A DNA stretch of 64,000 nt. It comes from Flavobacteriales bacterium. Its GTDB lineage: Bacteria > Bacteroidota > Bacteroidia > CAIKAF01. Positions within the stretch are counted from its first letter, which is position 1. Every line of letters begins with the position of its first letter. Made by a program: the position numbers and the translations under genes. This document shows, piece after piece, positions 49,791 to 59,980 of this stretch. The notes under the pieces were generated by a model. That model had not been told where the DNA came from. It saw only the letters and a program-made list of their open reading frames with translations, and ran no database searches. Location of the stretch: positions 846,016-910,015 of the forward strand of contig JAGYKD010000001.1 in assembly GCA_018401695.1 (NCBI GenBank), in the 5' to 3' direction.

Positions 49791-51032
49791 CTATGGAACC
49801 ACCAACCGCCCTACCCGATAGGTTTGTCCGTCCGGATTTTTGAAGAAAACCTCGTACAGTCCTTTGCTCAAGCTTTGGGTATTCAGGTGCTGAGGGTCAA
49901 TGCCTTGAATGGCATACACCACCTTGCCCGACATAGATACAAAGTAAAAGCTCGCCTCTTGGTGCAACTCTTTGGCTTCAATGCGCACCATACCTTGGCT
50001 TGGATTGGGATAAAGCAGCGCTCCGGTGGCTTCTTGGGCTTGTTGCATGCCTGTAAACTGCCAGGCCGAATCCAGAGGAGAACCACAACCATACACCGGA
50101 TACAAGCCATGGGTGCTGATTAAATTGCCGTCCCGCCAATAGCAGGAAAGGCTGGAGAGGTGTAAGGTAGAGGCATATGACATATGATGATCTTGGTTCC
50201 ATGGACTACTCACATAAGGTAGCTCGACCTCTTTAATTAATCCACTAAGCACAAAATTGTTCCCTGCACCTTCGATGTATTGATACGTTTCCTCAGGATT
50301 CGGTCCTGGGTTCAAGAGCATGGGATAATAAATGGAGTCATCGAAGTAACCATACTCCCGCTTGCTTATGGAGGTGTAAGCAATGCGTTGATTATTCAGG
50401 AAGCTTACCGAATCAATGGATACTCCCACCAAATCTCCTCCGGCAGGAGTTAGGTTATTTCCCAAAACCACATTGTCCTTAAATTTATAGGTCAAAATCT
50501 CTGGAAAATCTTCTGCTTCAGGCTTTGCCCCAAGTTGCGACAAAAACACCCTCGGTGAATTGGTTGTCGGATAAGTTGAAACGGCTCCATTGAGGTTAGG
50601 AAGGATTTGAGCCCTTTCGGTTGAATCCATAAAGGCATTGTCTTTGAAATCTTTTCTACTACCGTTGCCATAAACATAGATATATGTTTGAACAAGAAAA
50701 TAGTGGTTGGTGTCTTCGTACAAGAAAAATCCATCGGATTCCCAGTCGGATTTCCCGGGATAGCGAAAGCGAACGGCATGCAGCATGATGCTATCAACGA
50801 TACCCCAAGGACGTGCTTCGACCTCAAAATGGCCAAAAACCATCCACCCCTTTTTAATGGTCGTCGGGGGTGCGGCAGGATGCGGATAATAAGGCTCAAA
50901 ATACGACAACAGCCCCTCCCAGCGGGTGAGCGTATCGCCCAAAAAGGGTTGGAAATTTGAACTCTGAGCAAATCCCTTGCCTGCAAATGCCAGAAACAGG
51001 GAACACAAGAAAACAATTACTTTAAATGGCAT
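49791..51032 (-). CDS. Secreted protein with T9SS C-terminal sorting domain
   Basis: 413 residues. A signal peptide (residues 1-22, ending GFAQ) and a C-terminal domain of about 80 residues beginning LLYPNPSQGMVRIEAK and ending GRLVV are the marks of a type IX secretion substrate (type A sorting domain). The middle part has no recognised motif. Exported across the outer membrane and shed or anchored to the surface. Confidence 0.82.
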   Translation of the reverse strand: MPFKVIVFLCSLFLAFAGKGFAQSSNFQPFLGDTLTRWEGLLSYFEPYYPHPAAPPTTIKKGWMVFGHFEVEARPWGIVDSIMLHAVRFRYPGKSDWESDGFFLYEDTNHYFLVQTYIYVYGNGSRKDFKDNAFMDSTERAQILPNLNGAVSTYPTTNSPRVFLSQLGAKPEAEDFPEILTYKFKDNVVLGNNLTPAGGDLVGVSIDSVSFLNNQRIAYTSISKREYGYFDDSIYYPMLLNPGPNPEETYQYIEGAGNNFVLSGLIKEVELPYVSSPWNQDHHMSYASTLHLSSLSCYWRDGNLISTHGLYPVYGCGSPLDSAWQFTGMQQAQEATGALLYPNPSQGMVRIEAKELHQEASFYFVSMSGKVVYAIQGIDPQHLNTQSLSKGLYEVFFKNPDGQTYRVGRLVVP

Positions 51033-51252
51033 GGATTGGATTTTGGGTTAAGTTACAGGGTTTTTGTTTAAAATCAAGCCGTTTGTCTGAAAATTTAACC
51101 TTAAATGCTTTCACGCTCCACCAAAAACCCCTAAATTACACCATGATTAAAAAGCCGTCCACCATGGGTACACCTCGCAGCACCATGACGCAAGCTCGGG
51201 GCTTGGGCTGCGCTCTTTGGCCTTCCTTGTGCACCGGAAAATTAGTGGTTCA

Positions 51253-52848
51253 ATGAATAAAGGATTAACGCTTTACTTGTGGGTATTGGGCATGGCTTGG
51301 CTAAGCCTGCCCATGAAGGCCCAAAGCTTTGTGCGCGATACGTCCTTTATGACCAAGGTGCATTGGATGGAAATCAATTCTGACCAAGGCAATGGCCACA
51401 GAAGTTCTAACCTCTATAGCTTTCATTTTGGACCCAATCCTAATCAACTGCTGGTAGTGGGTGATTTTTGGCAGCAATATTTTTCGTATCCTCCCCGTGG
51501 AGGACAAGCCCATTGGTCCAGTTGGGTGCGCTTCTTTTTGGATGGGAGTCCAGATTCAAGTCTTGTTCCTATGGTTGGTTATGGCGGGGGAGGAGTCGAC
51601 ATGATTGCCGTCGAAGACGGCTACATTTTCAGAAACGGCAATGAATTGGCCAAGCTCTACCATAACGGAGTTTGGGACGATTCCTGGGACAGCCTGGCCA
51701 ATAGGCGCATTGGCAATTACAAAGGTTGTATCATCCCGAACCATGGGTTAGGCCTGGACTCCATGGTCTATTTTGTGGTCATTCCCAGGGTGCATACCCC
51801 CTGCATTCCCGAAGGCCTGCCTCCCATTCCGCTGGGCCAACGCACCCTCAGCCGTATGCACCCCAACGGCATTTGGGATACCTCCTTTATGGTGCCCCTG
51901 AACCACCATTCCGCCGGCTCTGAAATCTTTTGGGAAAAAGAAGACCACCTCTACATCGCCGGTAGGCTCGATTCCCTTTGCGGTTTGCCCAGAAATGGCA
52001 TCGGTAGAATATCTGCCCATACCGGATTCGTCGATTCCACTTTCAATCCGCCCTTTGTCCATAGCTACCACATTCATCAAGGAGATACCTTAGGACTACC
52101 CAATACTTCTTGGGTAAAGCATGAGGACGATCGGGGGCGCCTTTGGGTCACTGGGCACTTATATTACCCCAACGACTCCAACCGCTACCTGTTGGCGCGT
52201 CTGCTCCCCGACGGCAGCCTCGACAGCAGCTTCAACAATTTCAATAATTTCCAGCCCATCCCTCGGTCTAAGTTTGTTACAAGCGATATGAGCGGCTTCG
52301 CTGTTTACGCCTTGGAGAAAGTTCATGACAACTTATTTGTCTTGGGAGGTAGTTTTGACTTAGAATACCAGGGACACCGCGTCAATAATATCATGGCTGT
52401 GGATTCCATGGGCAATATTCTTCCCCATGCCTTTCCCTCCACAGGAATCGACAGCACCAAGGCCACCCTTGGTTTTAATCCCCCAGCTTATGTTAAGGAC
52501 ATTCAATTGGGACCCGATGGCTTGCTCTACGTGGCCGGTTATTTTATGTACTACAAGGACCGCTACGTACCTCCTATCCTGCGTTTTGCATGGTCGCCTT
52601 TGACTTTGGATCAACCCACCCATGCCCAAGCGGATTCTGTTTGGCTGTTCCCCAACCCTGTACAGGCGGGCGCATGGCTGCAATTCAAAGGCAGCGAAAA
52701 AGACTTTAGCCTCTTCAGCACCCAGGGGCGCTTGCTTTGGCAAACCCAGATCAACGACCAACAACAGATTTACCTCCCCCAAGATATTGCCTCGGGCCTA
52801 TACCTCTGGCAAGCCGGCAACAAACGCGGGAAATTGGTGGTGCGCTAG
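51253..52848 (+). CDS. Secreted delta-60 repeat protein with T9SS sorting domain
   Basis: 531 residues from the ATG at 51253; upstream in-frame codons lack a signal. Signal peptide to about residue 24 (LPMKAQ). The body has delta-60-like beta-propeller units with endings GIWDTSFM, GFVDSTFN and GSLDSSFN, and a C-terminal sorting domain VWLFPNPVQAGAWLQF...GKLVVR. A second T9SS substrate, divergent from the one before. Role unknown; presumably surface or adhesion. Confidence 0.83.
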   Translation: MNKGLTLYLWVLGMAWLSLPMKAQSFVRDTSFMTKVHWMEINSDQGNGHRSSNLYSFHFGPNPNQLLVVGDFWQQYFSYPPRGGQAHWSSWVRFFLDGSPDSSLVPMVGYGGGGVDMIAVEDGYIFRNGNELAKLYHNGVWDDSWDSLANRRIGNYKGCIIPNHGLGLDSMVYFVVIPRVHTPCIPEGLPPIPLGQRTLSRMHPNGIWDTSFMVPLNHHSAGSEIFWEKEDHLYIAGRLDSLCGLPRNGIGRISAHTGFVDSTFNPPFVHSYHIHQGDTLGLPNTSWVKHEDDRGRLWVTGHLYYPNDSNRYLLARLLPDGSLDSSFNNFNNFQPIPRSKFVTSDMSGFAVYALEKVHDNLFVLGGSFDLEYQGHRVNNIMAVDSMGNILPHAFPSTGIDSTKATLGFNPPAYVKDIQLGPDGLLYVAGYFMYYKDRYVPPILRFAWSPLTLDQPTHAQADSVWLFPNPVQAGAWLQFKGSEKDFSLFSTQGRLLWQTQINDQQQIYLPQDIASGLYLWQAGNKRGKLVVR

Positions 52849-53511
52849 CCGAGAACCTCAACCCTGTGTTGGCCTTCGCAACCCATGGTATATACTTCTG
52901 CAAAACCTAGGGTTTAAATCGTGGGTCTTAGATTTCAGATTGCTCTTCCGGCGGCTCCGGACCGAAGGTATGTCCCCGCGCGGTGAGCTGCGTGGCTTAG
53001 CCAAGGGAGGCTTGAGGCTGCTGATGCGTTGCTATTCTAGCGGCGATCCTGTCCTGACCAAGGCGTCAGGGTTTGCGTTACGGCCTAATCTCAAGATCCT
53101 CATTTACCACCAGTAAACTCCGGTCTTTCGATTTGTCCGTGCCTTAATTGTCTCCTGACGCTTCGGTCAGGATTATAAACTTGAAAACACAACGCATCAA
53201 CAGTCTCACCATGTGGAGCTTTGCGGAACGCCGCCGAGCGCAGCTAAGCCCGCCGCCCACAAGCGGGACAGCAGGGAGGGCCGACACGGAGCGGGATTTT
53301 CCCATGGGCGAGGCCCCTCTATCCTCCCCTACCTTAGGGTTGCAGCTGTGGGGCATAGGAATCAAAGTCGCCCATCCAGAGGCCAAGAACCGGGCAAATG
53401 TTCAGAAAATTTCATCAAAGCAGGGAATGCGGACATGGAGCCTTAATTCAACAGGCTAAGAAATTTGGAAAATGTTATCTCTTAAAGTGACTTTATAGGG
53501 TGTAAAAGGAA
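52849..53511. other. Repeat-filled intergenic region
   Basis: 663 bases with no gene. Holds MITE-like copy 5 (53014-53207), a GC-rich block at 53213-53345 (TGGAGCTTTGCGGAACGCC is shared with 16186-16326) and, before it, weak GC-rich sequence. ORFs on both strands here cover repeat DNA and are not accepted. Confidence 0.55.
53014..53207 (-). mobile_element. MITE-like element, copy 5 (194 bp, reversed)
   Basis: Right end CAACGCATCAACAGTCTC matches the consensus terminal repeat with one change; left end GAGGCTGCTGATGCGTTG has three changes. Carries both internal hairpins like copy 4. No target duplication is seen, so it is an older copy. Confidence 0.8.
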
Positions 53512-53853
53512 GTGATTTTCTTCAAAAGCCATTTTATGGAGTTTTACCAAAGGCAGGATCCCAAGGTCAAGATAAAAATCCAATACGTTCTTGAGCTAAT
53601 AAGGCAGGTTGACCGTGTTCCCGAAAAGTTTTTAAAACATCTGACAGGAACCCGTGGCTTGTATGAAATCAGAGTGGAGCATCAGTCGAATACCTACCGA
53701 ATCTTCTGCTGTTTTGATGAAGAAAAGCTTGTAGTTTTGTTTCATGGATTTCAAAAAAAGAGCCAAAAAACGCCCTTAAAAGAGATAGAAAAGGCAAAAA
53801 AAATAATGCACGACTATTTTCAAAGCAAAAACAATGGAAATGGAAAAAACTAA
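53512..53853 (+). CDS. HigB/RelE-type toxin (phage Gp49-like)
   Basis: 113 residues from a GTG at 53512 preceded by AAAAGGA; the domain begins at once (IFFKSHFMEFYQ), so the internal ATG at 53536 would cut it. LLVVLFHGFQKKSQKTP (here KLVVLFHGFQKKSQKTP) and YRIFCCFDEEK are the Gp49/HigB pattern. Predicted ribosome-dependent mRNA-cutting toxin. The antitoxin start lies 20 nt inside its end. Confidence 0.88.
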   Translation: MIFFKSHFMEFYQRQDPKVKIKIQYVLELIRQVDRVPEKFLKHLTGTRGLYEIRVEHQSNTYRIFCCFDEEKLVVLFHGFQKKSQKTPLKEIEKAKKIMHDYFQSKNNGNGKN

Positions 53854-54139
53854 GAATATAAGAACATTCGACGAACTGTTGGAACTAGAGCATGGGAAAA
53901 TTGGGACAGAAAGTCGAAACAATTATGAAGAGGGTGCCCAACGATTCATCATTGGCGAAATGCTAAAGGCCGCTCGTAAAGAGGCCAAAATGACACAGCA
54001 AGAGTTGGCAGAAAAGGTCGGAACAAAAAAAAGTTACATTTCCAAACTGGAGAATGGTAAAGGAAATATCAAGCTATCTACCTTAATCCGAATTTTTGAG
54101 CAGGGCCTAAATCGTAGAGTTGGACTTACCTTTTTATAA
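53834..54139 (+). CDS. HigA-type antitoxin, XRE family
   Basis: 101 residues. Helix-turn-helix MTQQELAEKVGTKKSYISKL near 53-72, followed by ENGKGNIKLSTLIRIFEQGL. Toxin first, antitoxin second is the HigBA order; it binds toxin and represses the pair. CGGGGATCATCCCCG forms a hairpin just after the stop. Confidence 0.9.
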   Translation: MEMEKTKNIRTFDELLELEHGKIGTESRNNYEEGAQRFIIGEMLKAARKEAKMTQQELAEKVGTKKSYISKLENGKGNIKLSTLIRIFEQGLNRRVGLTFL

Positions 54140-54166
54140 AAACTCTTTCCCGGGGATCATCCCCGA

Positions 54167-54310
54167 AGTTGAAACCGTGGGTATTCAACCGTGGGCATAA
54201 ACACGGAGTAGCCCGCGTGAGGGATAGCAGCGGAAAGCCCACAGCGAGGCACGAGCGAGGACTTGCAGCGGATAGCCCGACCCAGAGGGGCACGCCCAAA
54301 TCCTAAACCA
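54167..54310. repeat. REP half-sites and GC-rich repeat
   Basis: GTTGAAACCGTGGGTATTCAACCGTGGG gives one REP arm followed by another (described by its parts), then GGGATAGCAGCGGAAAGCCC and CTTGCAGCGGATAGCCCGAC, a widely seen Bacteroidota type of intergenic repeat, ending CACGCCCAAATC. Confidence 0.5.
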
Positions 54311-54396
54311 TCCAAAACGACGAGGAACTTCCTTTGCCGGAGAAAGGCCCTTTCCCCGGCATTAAAAATCCCTTACATTAGCTGTAAAGCGTGTTT

Positions 54397-54774
54397 ATGC
54401 AAAAAATTCACACCGATAAAGCTCCTGCCGCCATTGGGCCATATTCCCAGGGCCTGGCCTGGCAGGGCTTGCACTTTTTTTCCGGACAAATTGCTTTGGA
54501 TCCGGCCAGTGGCGACATGGTGCAGCAAAGTTTGGAAGCCGAGGTGACTCAGGTCCTCAACAATGTAGAGGCTTTGCTGGAAGCTTGTGGGCTAGGATGG
54601 CACCGAGTTATCAAAGTAAGCATCTTTTTGACCGACATGCGGGATTTCCCGAAAATAAATGCCTGGTATGCGGAGCGGCTTGGAGCCCATTTACCGGCGC
54701 GTGAAACGGTCGAAGTTTCGGCCTTGCCCAAAGGGGCGCGGGTAGAAATGTCGGTGATAGCCGCTGCGGATTGA
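54397..54774 (+). CDS. RidA family enamine/imine deaminase
   Basis: 125 residues from the ATG at 54397 (the GTG at 54391 adds two residues). IGPYSQGLAWQGLHFFSGQIALDP, LLEACGLGWHRVIKVSIFLTD and LPKGARVEMSVIAA are RidA motifs including the substrate Arg. Removes reactive 2-aminoacrylate-type intermediates. Single gene, convergent with the DUF2079 gene. Confidence 0.9.
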   Translation: MQKIHTDKAPAAIGPYSQGLAWQGLHFFSGQIALDPASGDMVQQSLEAEVTQVLNNVEALLEACGLGWHRVIKVSIFLTDMRDFPKINAWYAERLGAHLPARETVEVSALPKGARVEMSVIAAAD

Positions 54775-54786
54775 ATGCCATTCCTT

Positions 54787-56289
54787 TTAATGGCGTTTTT
54801 TAAATATAAAAAGGCCCTCACCTTCATGCATTGGGCTATATGAGCTTTTCTCTCTTAACATTTGGACAGAAGCCAAGAAGACCTCTTGATTCTGAGGATA
54901 ATACATATACCCATCGTCCAACAAGACCACAAAATCGTCTTCGCGGAGATCGGGCCAAGTCCGTATAATTTTGCGGTCGGCCAAATGAGGCACCAGCACA
55001 GAGCTGGCGCTTACCGAAGCCTCTTGCGGGATTTGGTCTAAAACTTTTCGAATTTTTGCCGCACTAGGACTGCGTTTCCAATGGTCGGCATGCCACACTT
55101 TTAGTTGTTGGGGCATATAGGCTTGCGGGCGGTAAAGGTCAAAACTTCGCCAGGTAGCTAGAGCACCTCCGATCAACCCCAGGGAAACCATCAACACATA
55201 GATTTTGGGGGTTAACCGAGCGGCAAAGACCACCAAAGCAAAAGCCAAAATGGGAGCAAACTCAATGTTGTAATGCAAAAAAGGGCTCCATTTGGTAGGG
55301 TCGTCGTTGAACATTTTTTGAGCCAACACAGGAAGTGCCATTAGCGCAGCTGCAGGTCTAAATACGGCCAGCCAGGCTCCTGACATAAGCAGAAGTTCCC
55401 AGGTCCAGGCCTTGGCTTTTAGGGCAAAGCTGCTGTCTATGCTTTCAGGTACAAAGAACAACAGCTCTATACCCTTCCAAGGTTGGGTCAATAGGGTTTT
55501 TATGGCCTGTCCCATGTCCTTTCCCAAAGCGCTGTAATTAAAGTGCAAGTATTCGAGTTTGCCATCCGCCATGTAAGGCATTAGCCACTTAAGAATCAGC
55601 AAAAAGGCGCATACGGCGCTTAAGGAAAGCACCAAGGCGGCTTTGCCTTGCCCCACTTGGCGTCGATAATGCCAGGCTAAGCCCAAACCAATAAAGACCA
55701 GCCATAAGGCTATATTCTCTTTACAGGCCACCATCAGCAGCGCCCAAAAAGCGGCTTTCCCCCATTTCTTTTGCTCAAAGGCTACAAACAACCAAGGTAG
55801 AAATCCGGCTGCCATAACGTTGGTATGGACATCGAAGGAAAGCGCGCTAAACACCCCCCAAAACATAAAAAAGGAAAGCATAGCGGCCAGAGGCAACCAA
55901 TCTTTGGCAGGGGCTGCACAACGGGCAAATCGAAACATGCCCCAAGCGCCCAACAAAAGGCAAAACCATTGCACCACCAAGAGGGTCCAGTTACCAAAGA
56001 CCCAATACATGGGGCTCAGCAGTGCCATAATAGGCTCAAAGTGATTGGCCAGATTGTTGACTTCGCCACCAAGTTCCGGAAGCACGGTATTGTAATTGTG
56101 CCGACCATGGGCATAGTCGAACACGGCTTGGTTTTTGATGCCTAAATCAAAAGCAAAGGTTCTGTAGAAGTAGTGGTTTCCGAAACTCAGGGCCGCGTAC
56201 CAAAGGCCAAAAATCAGTGTGGCACACCAAGCCAAGCGGTAAACTATACGTGGAGACCGCAATTCATGGGGAACCATTGCTTTCCGCAT
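54787..56289 (-). CDS. DUF2079 multi-pass membrane protein
   Basis: 500 residues from the ATG at 56289, five bases past the SCOT subunit B stop. About ten transmembrane helices. FAFDLGIKNQAVFDYAHG near 45 and NHFEPIMALLSPMYWVFG near 78 are the DUF2079 signature; the fold is of the GT-C glycosyltransferase kind. A lipid-linked sugar substrate is likely but unproven. Confidence 0.85.
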   Translation of the reverse strand: MRKAMVPHELRSPRIVYRLAWCATLIFGLWYAALSFGNHYFYRTFAFDLGIKNQAVFDYAHGRHNYNTVLPELGGEVNNLANHFEPIMALLSPMYWVFGNWTLLVVQWFCLLLGAWGMFRFARCAAPAKDWLPLAAMLSFFMFWGVFSALSFDVHTNVMAAGFLPWLFVAFEQKKWGKAAFWALLMVACKENIALWLVFIGLGLAWHYRRQVGQGKAALVLSLSAVCAFLLILKWLMPYMADGKLEYLHFNYSALGKDMGQAIKTLLTQPWKGIELLFFVPESIDSSFALKAKAWTWELLLMSGAWLAVFRPAAALMALPVLAQKMFNDDPTKWSPFLHYNIEFAPILAFALVVFAARLTPKIYVLMVSLGLIGGALATWRSFDLYRPQAYMPQQLKVWHADHWKRSPSAAKIRKVLDQIPQEASVSASSVLVPHLADRKIIRTWPDLREDDFVVLLDDGYMYYPQNQEVFLASVQMLREKSSYSPMHEGEGLFIFKKRH

Positions 56290-56293
56290 GGAC

Positions 56294-56950
56294 TTAGAAC
56301 TGCATTTCCGGAACTTGGTCCGGCACCACCAAACGACCCTCCGTAGCCTCCACGATTTCACTTACCGAAATACCGGGGGCACGTTCTCGCAGCACAAAAC
56401 CTTCGGCTTCGATATCAAATACGCCCAAATTGCTCACTACTTTGGTAACGCATTGCAGCCCGGTAATTGGCAGCGTGCATTCTTTGAGGAGCTTAGAGGC
56501 TCCGTCTCGGCTGGTATGCTGCATGGCCACAATGATGTTTTTTGCGGAGGCCACTAAATCCATAGCTCCTCCCATGCCTTTGACCATTTTCCCGGGAATT
56601 TTCCAGTTGGCAATATCGCCGTTATCGGCTACTTCCATGGCTCCGAGTACGGTGAGGTCTACCTTTCCGGCGCGAATCATACCAAAGCTCATAGCGGAAT
56701 CGAAAAATACCGACCCGGGAATGGTGGTAATGGTTTGTTTACCGGCGTTGATTAGGTCCGGGTCTTCATCGCCTTCGAAAGGAAAAGGTCCCATGCCCAG
56801 CAAGCCGTTTTCGGACTGCAAAGTTATGGTCATTCCCTCAGGGATATAATTGGCCACAAGGGTTGGGATACCAATGCCCAAATTGACGTACATGCCGTCT
56901 TTAAGTTCTTTAGCGATGCGCTGTGCGATTTGTTCTTTGGTCAACATCAA
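56294..56950 (-). CDS. scoB: 3-oxoacid CoA-transferase subunit B
   Basis: 218 residues. The catalytic Glu is in [14 protein letters not shown] near 46-52, and [19 protein letters not shown] and [13 protein letters not shown] follow family pattern. With subunit A it moves CoA from succinyl-CoA to acetoacetate. Its start overlaps the subunit A stop as ATGA. Confidence 0.93.
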   Translation of the reverse strand: MMLTKEQIAQRIAKELKDGMYVNLGIGIPTLVANYIPEGMTITLQSENGLLGMGPFPFEGDEDPDLINAGKQTITTIPGSVFFDSAMSFGMIRAGKVDLTVLGAMEVADNGDIANWKIPGKMVKGMGGAMDLVASAKNIIVAMQHTSRDGASKLLKECTLPITGLQCVTKVVSNLGVFDIEAEGFVLRERAPGISVSEIVEATEGRLVVPDQVPEMQF

Positions 56951-57645
56951 ATTCTTGGTTTTACCGTGCGTTGCTCAATGCGTTTTTCGTAGTTGGTGCC
57001 TTCAAAAATCCGATGCACATAAATGCCCGGCGTATGAATTTGGTCGGGATCCAAACTTCCGGCGGGCACCAGTTCTTCTACCTCGGCAATGGTTACTTTT
57101 CCTGCCATGGCCATAAGCGGGTTAAAATTACGTGCGGTGGCTTTAAAAATCAGGTTGCCGTGGGTGTCGCCCTTCCATGCTTTCACAAGAGCAAAGTCTG
57201 CGTCAAAGGCCATTTCCATTAGGTAGTCTTTTCCGTTGAATGTTCGAATTTCTTTTCCTTCGGCGACTTCGGTCCCAACCCCGGCGGGTGTAAATACGGC
57301 CGGCATTCCGTAACCTGCCGCCATGCATCGTGTAGCCAGGGTGCCTTGAGGAATGAGTTCAACTTCGAGCTCCCCGGAGAGCAGTTGGCGTTCGAATTCT
57401 GCGTTTTCGCCTACGTAGGAAGAAATCATTTTCTTTACCTGCTTGGTTTGCAGCATGAGTCCAATGCCAAAGTCGTCAACCCCTGCATTGTTCGAAATAC
57501 AGGTCAAGTCCTTCACTCCGGATCGAACAAGTGCTGCAATGCCGTTTTCGGGAATTCCGCAAAGCCCAAACCCACCCAACATAAGGGTTGCCCCATCATG
57601 AATATCGGCTATGGCTTCGTCGGCATTGGCATATACTTTTTGCAT
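56947..57645 (-). CDS. scoA: 3-oxoacid CoA-transferase subunit A
   Basis: 232 residues. [19 protein letters not shown] near 22-40 (glycine loop), [34 protein letters not shown] and [18 protein letters not shown] are SCOT A motifs. First of scoAB; it allows use or formation of ketone-body-type acetoacetate. Confidence 0.93.
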   Translation of the reverse strand: MQKVYANADEAIADIHDGATLMLGGFGLCGIPENGIAALVRSGVKDLTCISNNAGVDDFGIGLMLQTKQVKKMISSYVGENAEFERQLLSGELEVELIPQGTLATRCMAAGYGMPAVFTPAGVGTEVAEGKEIRTFNGKDYLMEMAFDADFALVKAWKGDTHGNLIFKATARNFNPLMAMAGKVTIAEVEELVPAGSLDPDQIHTPGIYVHRIFEGTNYEKRIEQRTVKPRI

Positions 57646-57658
57646 GTGCTATGGTTTG

Positions 57659-59980
57659 TTATTGATCAAAATTTATGGTTTGTGTCCCTCCTTGTTGCAT
57701 GGCTTCTCTTTGTTCTATAAGTTCTTGGGAGCAATCCATAGAAATATCGGTCAGGGATTCGGGTTTGGGGAAATCACCCCGGCTAATGGTAATGCTTGGG
57801 TCATCGTACACTTGACGCATATACAAAGCCCAAACGGGCAGCGCCATATTGGCTCCTTGACCAAGGGCGGTGCTGTAGAAGTGCACGCTACGGTCTTCGG
57901 CTCCGGTCCAAACACCGGTAACCAAATCGGGGGTGCCTCCGATAAACCAACCGTCGGAGTTGTTTTGGGTTGTTCCTGTTTTACCGGCAATGGGCTCAGT
58001 AAATTTGTATTTATACCGCAAGCGGATGGCTGTACCGCTAAGTACTACCCCTTTGAGGAGCTGTACAGTAAGCCAAGCCGACTCGGCGCTCATTACCTCT
58101 TTGCGCTCGGGAGAAAATTCTGCCAAAATGTTTCCGTTGCGGTCTTCGATACGGGTCATCATCATGGGGCTCACATGCATGCCCTGATTAAAGAAAGTTC
58201 CAAAAGCACTGGTCATTTCGTACACAGACACGTCTGCGGTTCCCAAACAAAGGGAGGGTGTTGGCTCCAGGGGGGCGGTAATTCCAACCCTACGCGCCAT
58301 ATTAACCACCGCATGGGGGCCGTACTGCTTCATAAGCAAGGCCGATACGTAGTTAATGGAGTTGGCTAAGGCTTCGCGAAGGGTTATCATTTTACCTTCT
58401 TTGTAATCTCCGGAATTGTCGGGGCACCAAGGTTTGTCCAGGCCTTCTTCGATGCATACGCGAATGTTGGGTACCAATTTGCAAGGAGAAACCCCCTCTT
58501 CCATGGCCAATGCATACACAAAAGGTTTAAAGGTAGAACCTACTTGGCGCCCACCTCCCGGAAGAATTTTGTTGGATTCGCTATGGCGTTTTCCGGCGCG
58601 CACGTGGTCGTATTTAAAATGCTGAATGTCTATTCCGCCTACCCAAGCCTTAATATGTCCGGTATGCGGATCCAGACTCATGAGGCCATTTTGGAGGAAA
58701 TATTTGTAATAAATTACCGAGTCTTTAGGACTCATGAGGGTATCTCTGTTTCCCTGCCAAGAAAAAACGGTCATTTCTACGGGAGTATCAAACACTTTTT
58801 TGATTTGCTCCTCGGATTTACCTTGTTCTTTTAAAATTCGGTAGCGATCAGACCTGCGAATGCCTTGCCAAATGATGTCTTCGCGTTGTTTTTCGCTTAA
58901 TCGGTAGGAAAAGGGGGCGTTTTTTTTGCCCTTTTTGCGTTTAAAGAAGCTTGCTTGAAGCTCTTGCATATGCGCTTTCATGGCCTTTTCGGCGTAGCGC
59001 TGCATGCGCGCATCTATGGTGGTGTGAATCCGCAATCCATCGCGGTAAACATCAAAGGGCTTTCCGGTGGCGGGGTTGATATGTTGGTCGCACCATAAGT
59101 CCAGGTCTTTTCTAAGTTCGTTTAGAAAATAGGGCGCCAATTCGCCTTGTCCATACACCGATTTACGGATGCGTTCCCGGAGTTTGCCATAGTCGGTAAT
59201 TACGGGTAAGTCGGCAATGGAATCTTGGGTGGCTTGTTCGATTTTTTTGTTTTTAACCATCTGCCCAAGTACTACGTTTCGCCGTTTTTGATTGGCTTCG
59301 GGGCGGTTTATGGGATCGTAGTTTCCCGGCGCTTTGAGCATGCCCACCAAGGTGGCTGCTTCGCTTAAGCTTAAATCGTGGACCGATTTATCAAAATAAA
59401 TACGGGCAGCGGACTGAATGCCAAAAGCTTGTCGGCCAAAGTCGGCACGGTTCAAATAAAGGGCTAAAATTTCGGTTTTTGTATAGCTTTTTTCGAGTTT
59501 GATGGCAATGACCCATTCTTTGAATTTTTGGAGTACCCTTTCGGCCATACCCGAGGGTTTTTCATGAAACAAAAGCTTGGCCAGCTGTTGGGTAATGGTA
59601 GAGCCTCCTCCTTTTCGATTGCCTGTTAGCACCCCTTTGATAACCCGGCCAAGCGCTTCGGCATCTATACCGGAGTGGGAATAAAAGCGTTCGTCTTCGG
59701 TAGATACAAGGGCGTCGATGAGGTGCAGGGGTAATTCTCGGTAGTCCACATTTACCCTGTTTTCTATATAATATTTGCCCAGGGTTTCACCGTCCGAGGA
59801 GTAAATAACCGAGGCTAAATTAAACCTTGGGTCTTCGAGTTCCTCAAAAGAAGGCAGGCTACCCAAAGCCCCGGATCCGGAAAGCAGTAATGCCAAATAA
59901 AAAGCAAATAAAGGGGCGTGGAATACCACCCATACCCAGGGCAAAAAACGAAACTTTTTGGACTTGCTTTTTTTGCTCAT
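57659..59980 (-). CDS. Penicillin-binding protein 1A (bifunctional)
   Basis: 773 residues. One N-terminal transmembrane helix, GT51 transglycosylase (Glu96 in TEDERFYSHSG, GGSTITQQLAKLL) and transpeptidase (Ser482 in GSTFKPF, SIN at 541-543, KTG at 667-669). It polymerises and crosslinks peptidoglycan. Its ATG shares one base with the gldH stop (TAATG). The C-terminal tail is Gln-rich. Confidence 0.95.
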   Translation of the reverse strand: MSKKSKSKKFRFLPWVWVVFHAPLFAFYLALLLSGSGALGSLPSFEELEDPRFNLASVIYSSDGETLGKYYIENRVNVDYRELPLHLIDALVSTEDERFYSHSGIDAEALGRVIKGVLTGNRKGGGSTITQQLAKLLFHEKPSGMAERVLQKFKEWVIAIKLEKSYTKTEILALYLNRADFGRQAFGIQSAARIYFDKSVHDLSLSEAATLVGMLKAPGNYDPINRPEANQKRRNVVLGQMVKNKKIEQATQDSIADLPVITDYGKLRERIRKSVYGQGELAPYFLNELRKDLDLWCDQHINPATGKPFDVYRDGLRIHTTIDARMQRYAEKAMKAHMQELQASFFKRKKGKKNAPFSYRLSEKQREDIIWQGIRRSDRYRILKEQGKSEEQIKKVFDTPVEMTVFSWQGNRDTLMSPKDSVIYYKYFLQNGLMSLDPHTGHIKAWVGGIDIQHFKYDHVRAGKRHSESNKILPGGGRQVGSTFKPFVYALAMEEGVSPCKLVPNIRVCIEEGLDKPWCPDNSGDYKEGKMITLREALANSINYVSALLMKQYGPHAVVNMARRVGITAPLEPTPSLCLGTADVSVYEMTSAFGTFFNQGMHVSPMMMTRIEDRNGNILAEFSPERKEVMSAESAWLTVQLLKGVVLSGTAIRLRYKYKFTEPIAGKTGTTQNNSDGWFIGGTPDLVTGVWTGAEDRSVHFYSTALGQGANMALPVWALYMRQVYDDPSITISRGDFPKPESLTDISMDCSQELIEQREAMQQGGTQTINFDQ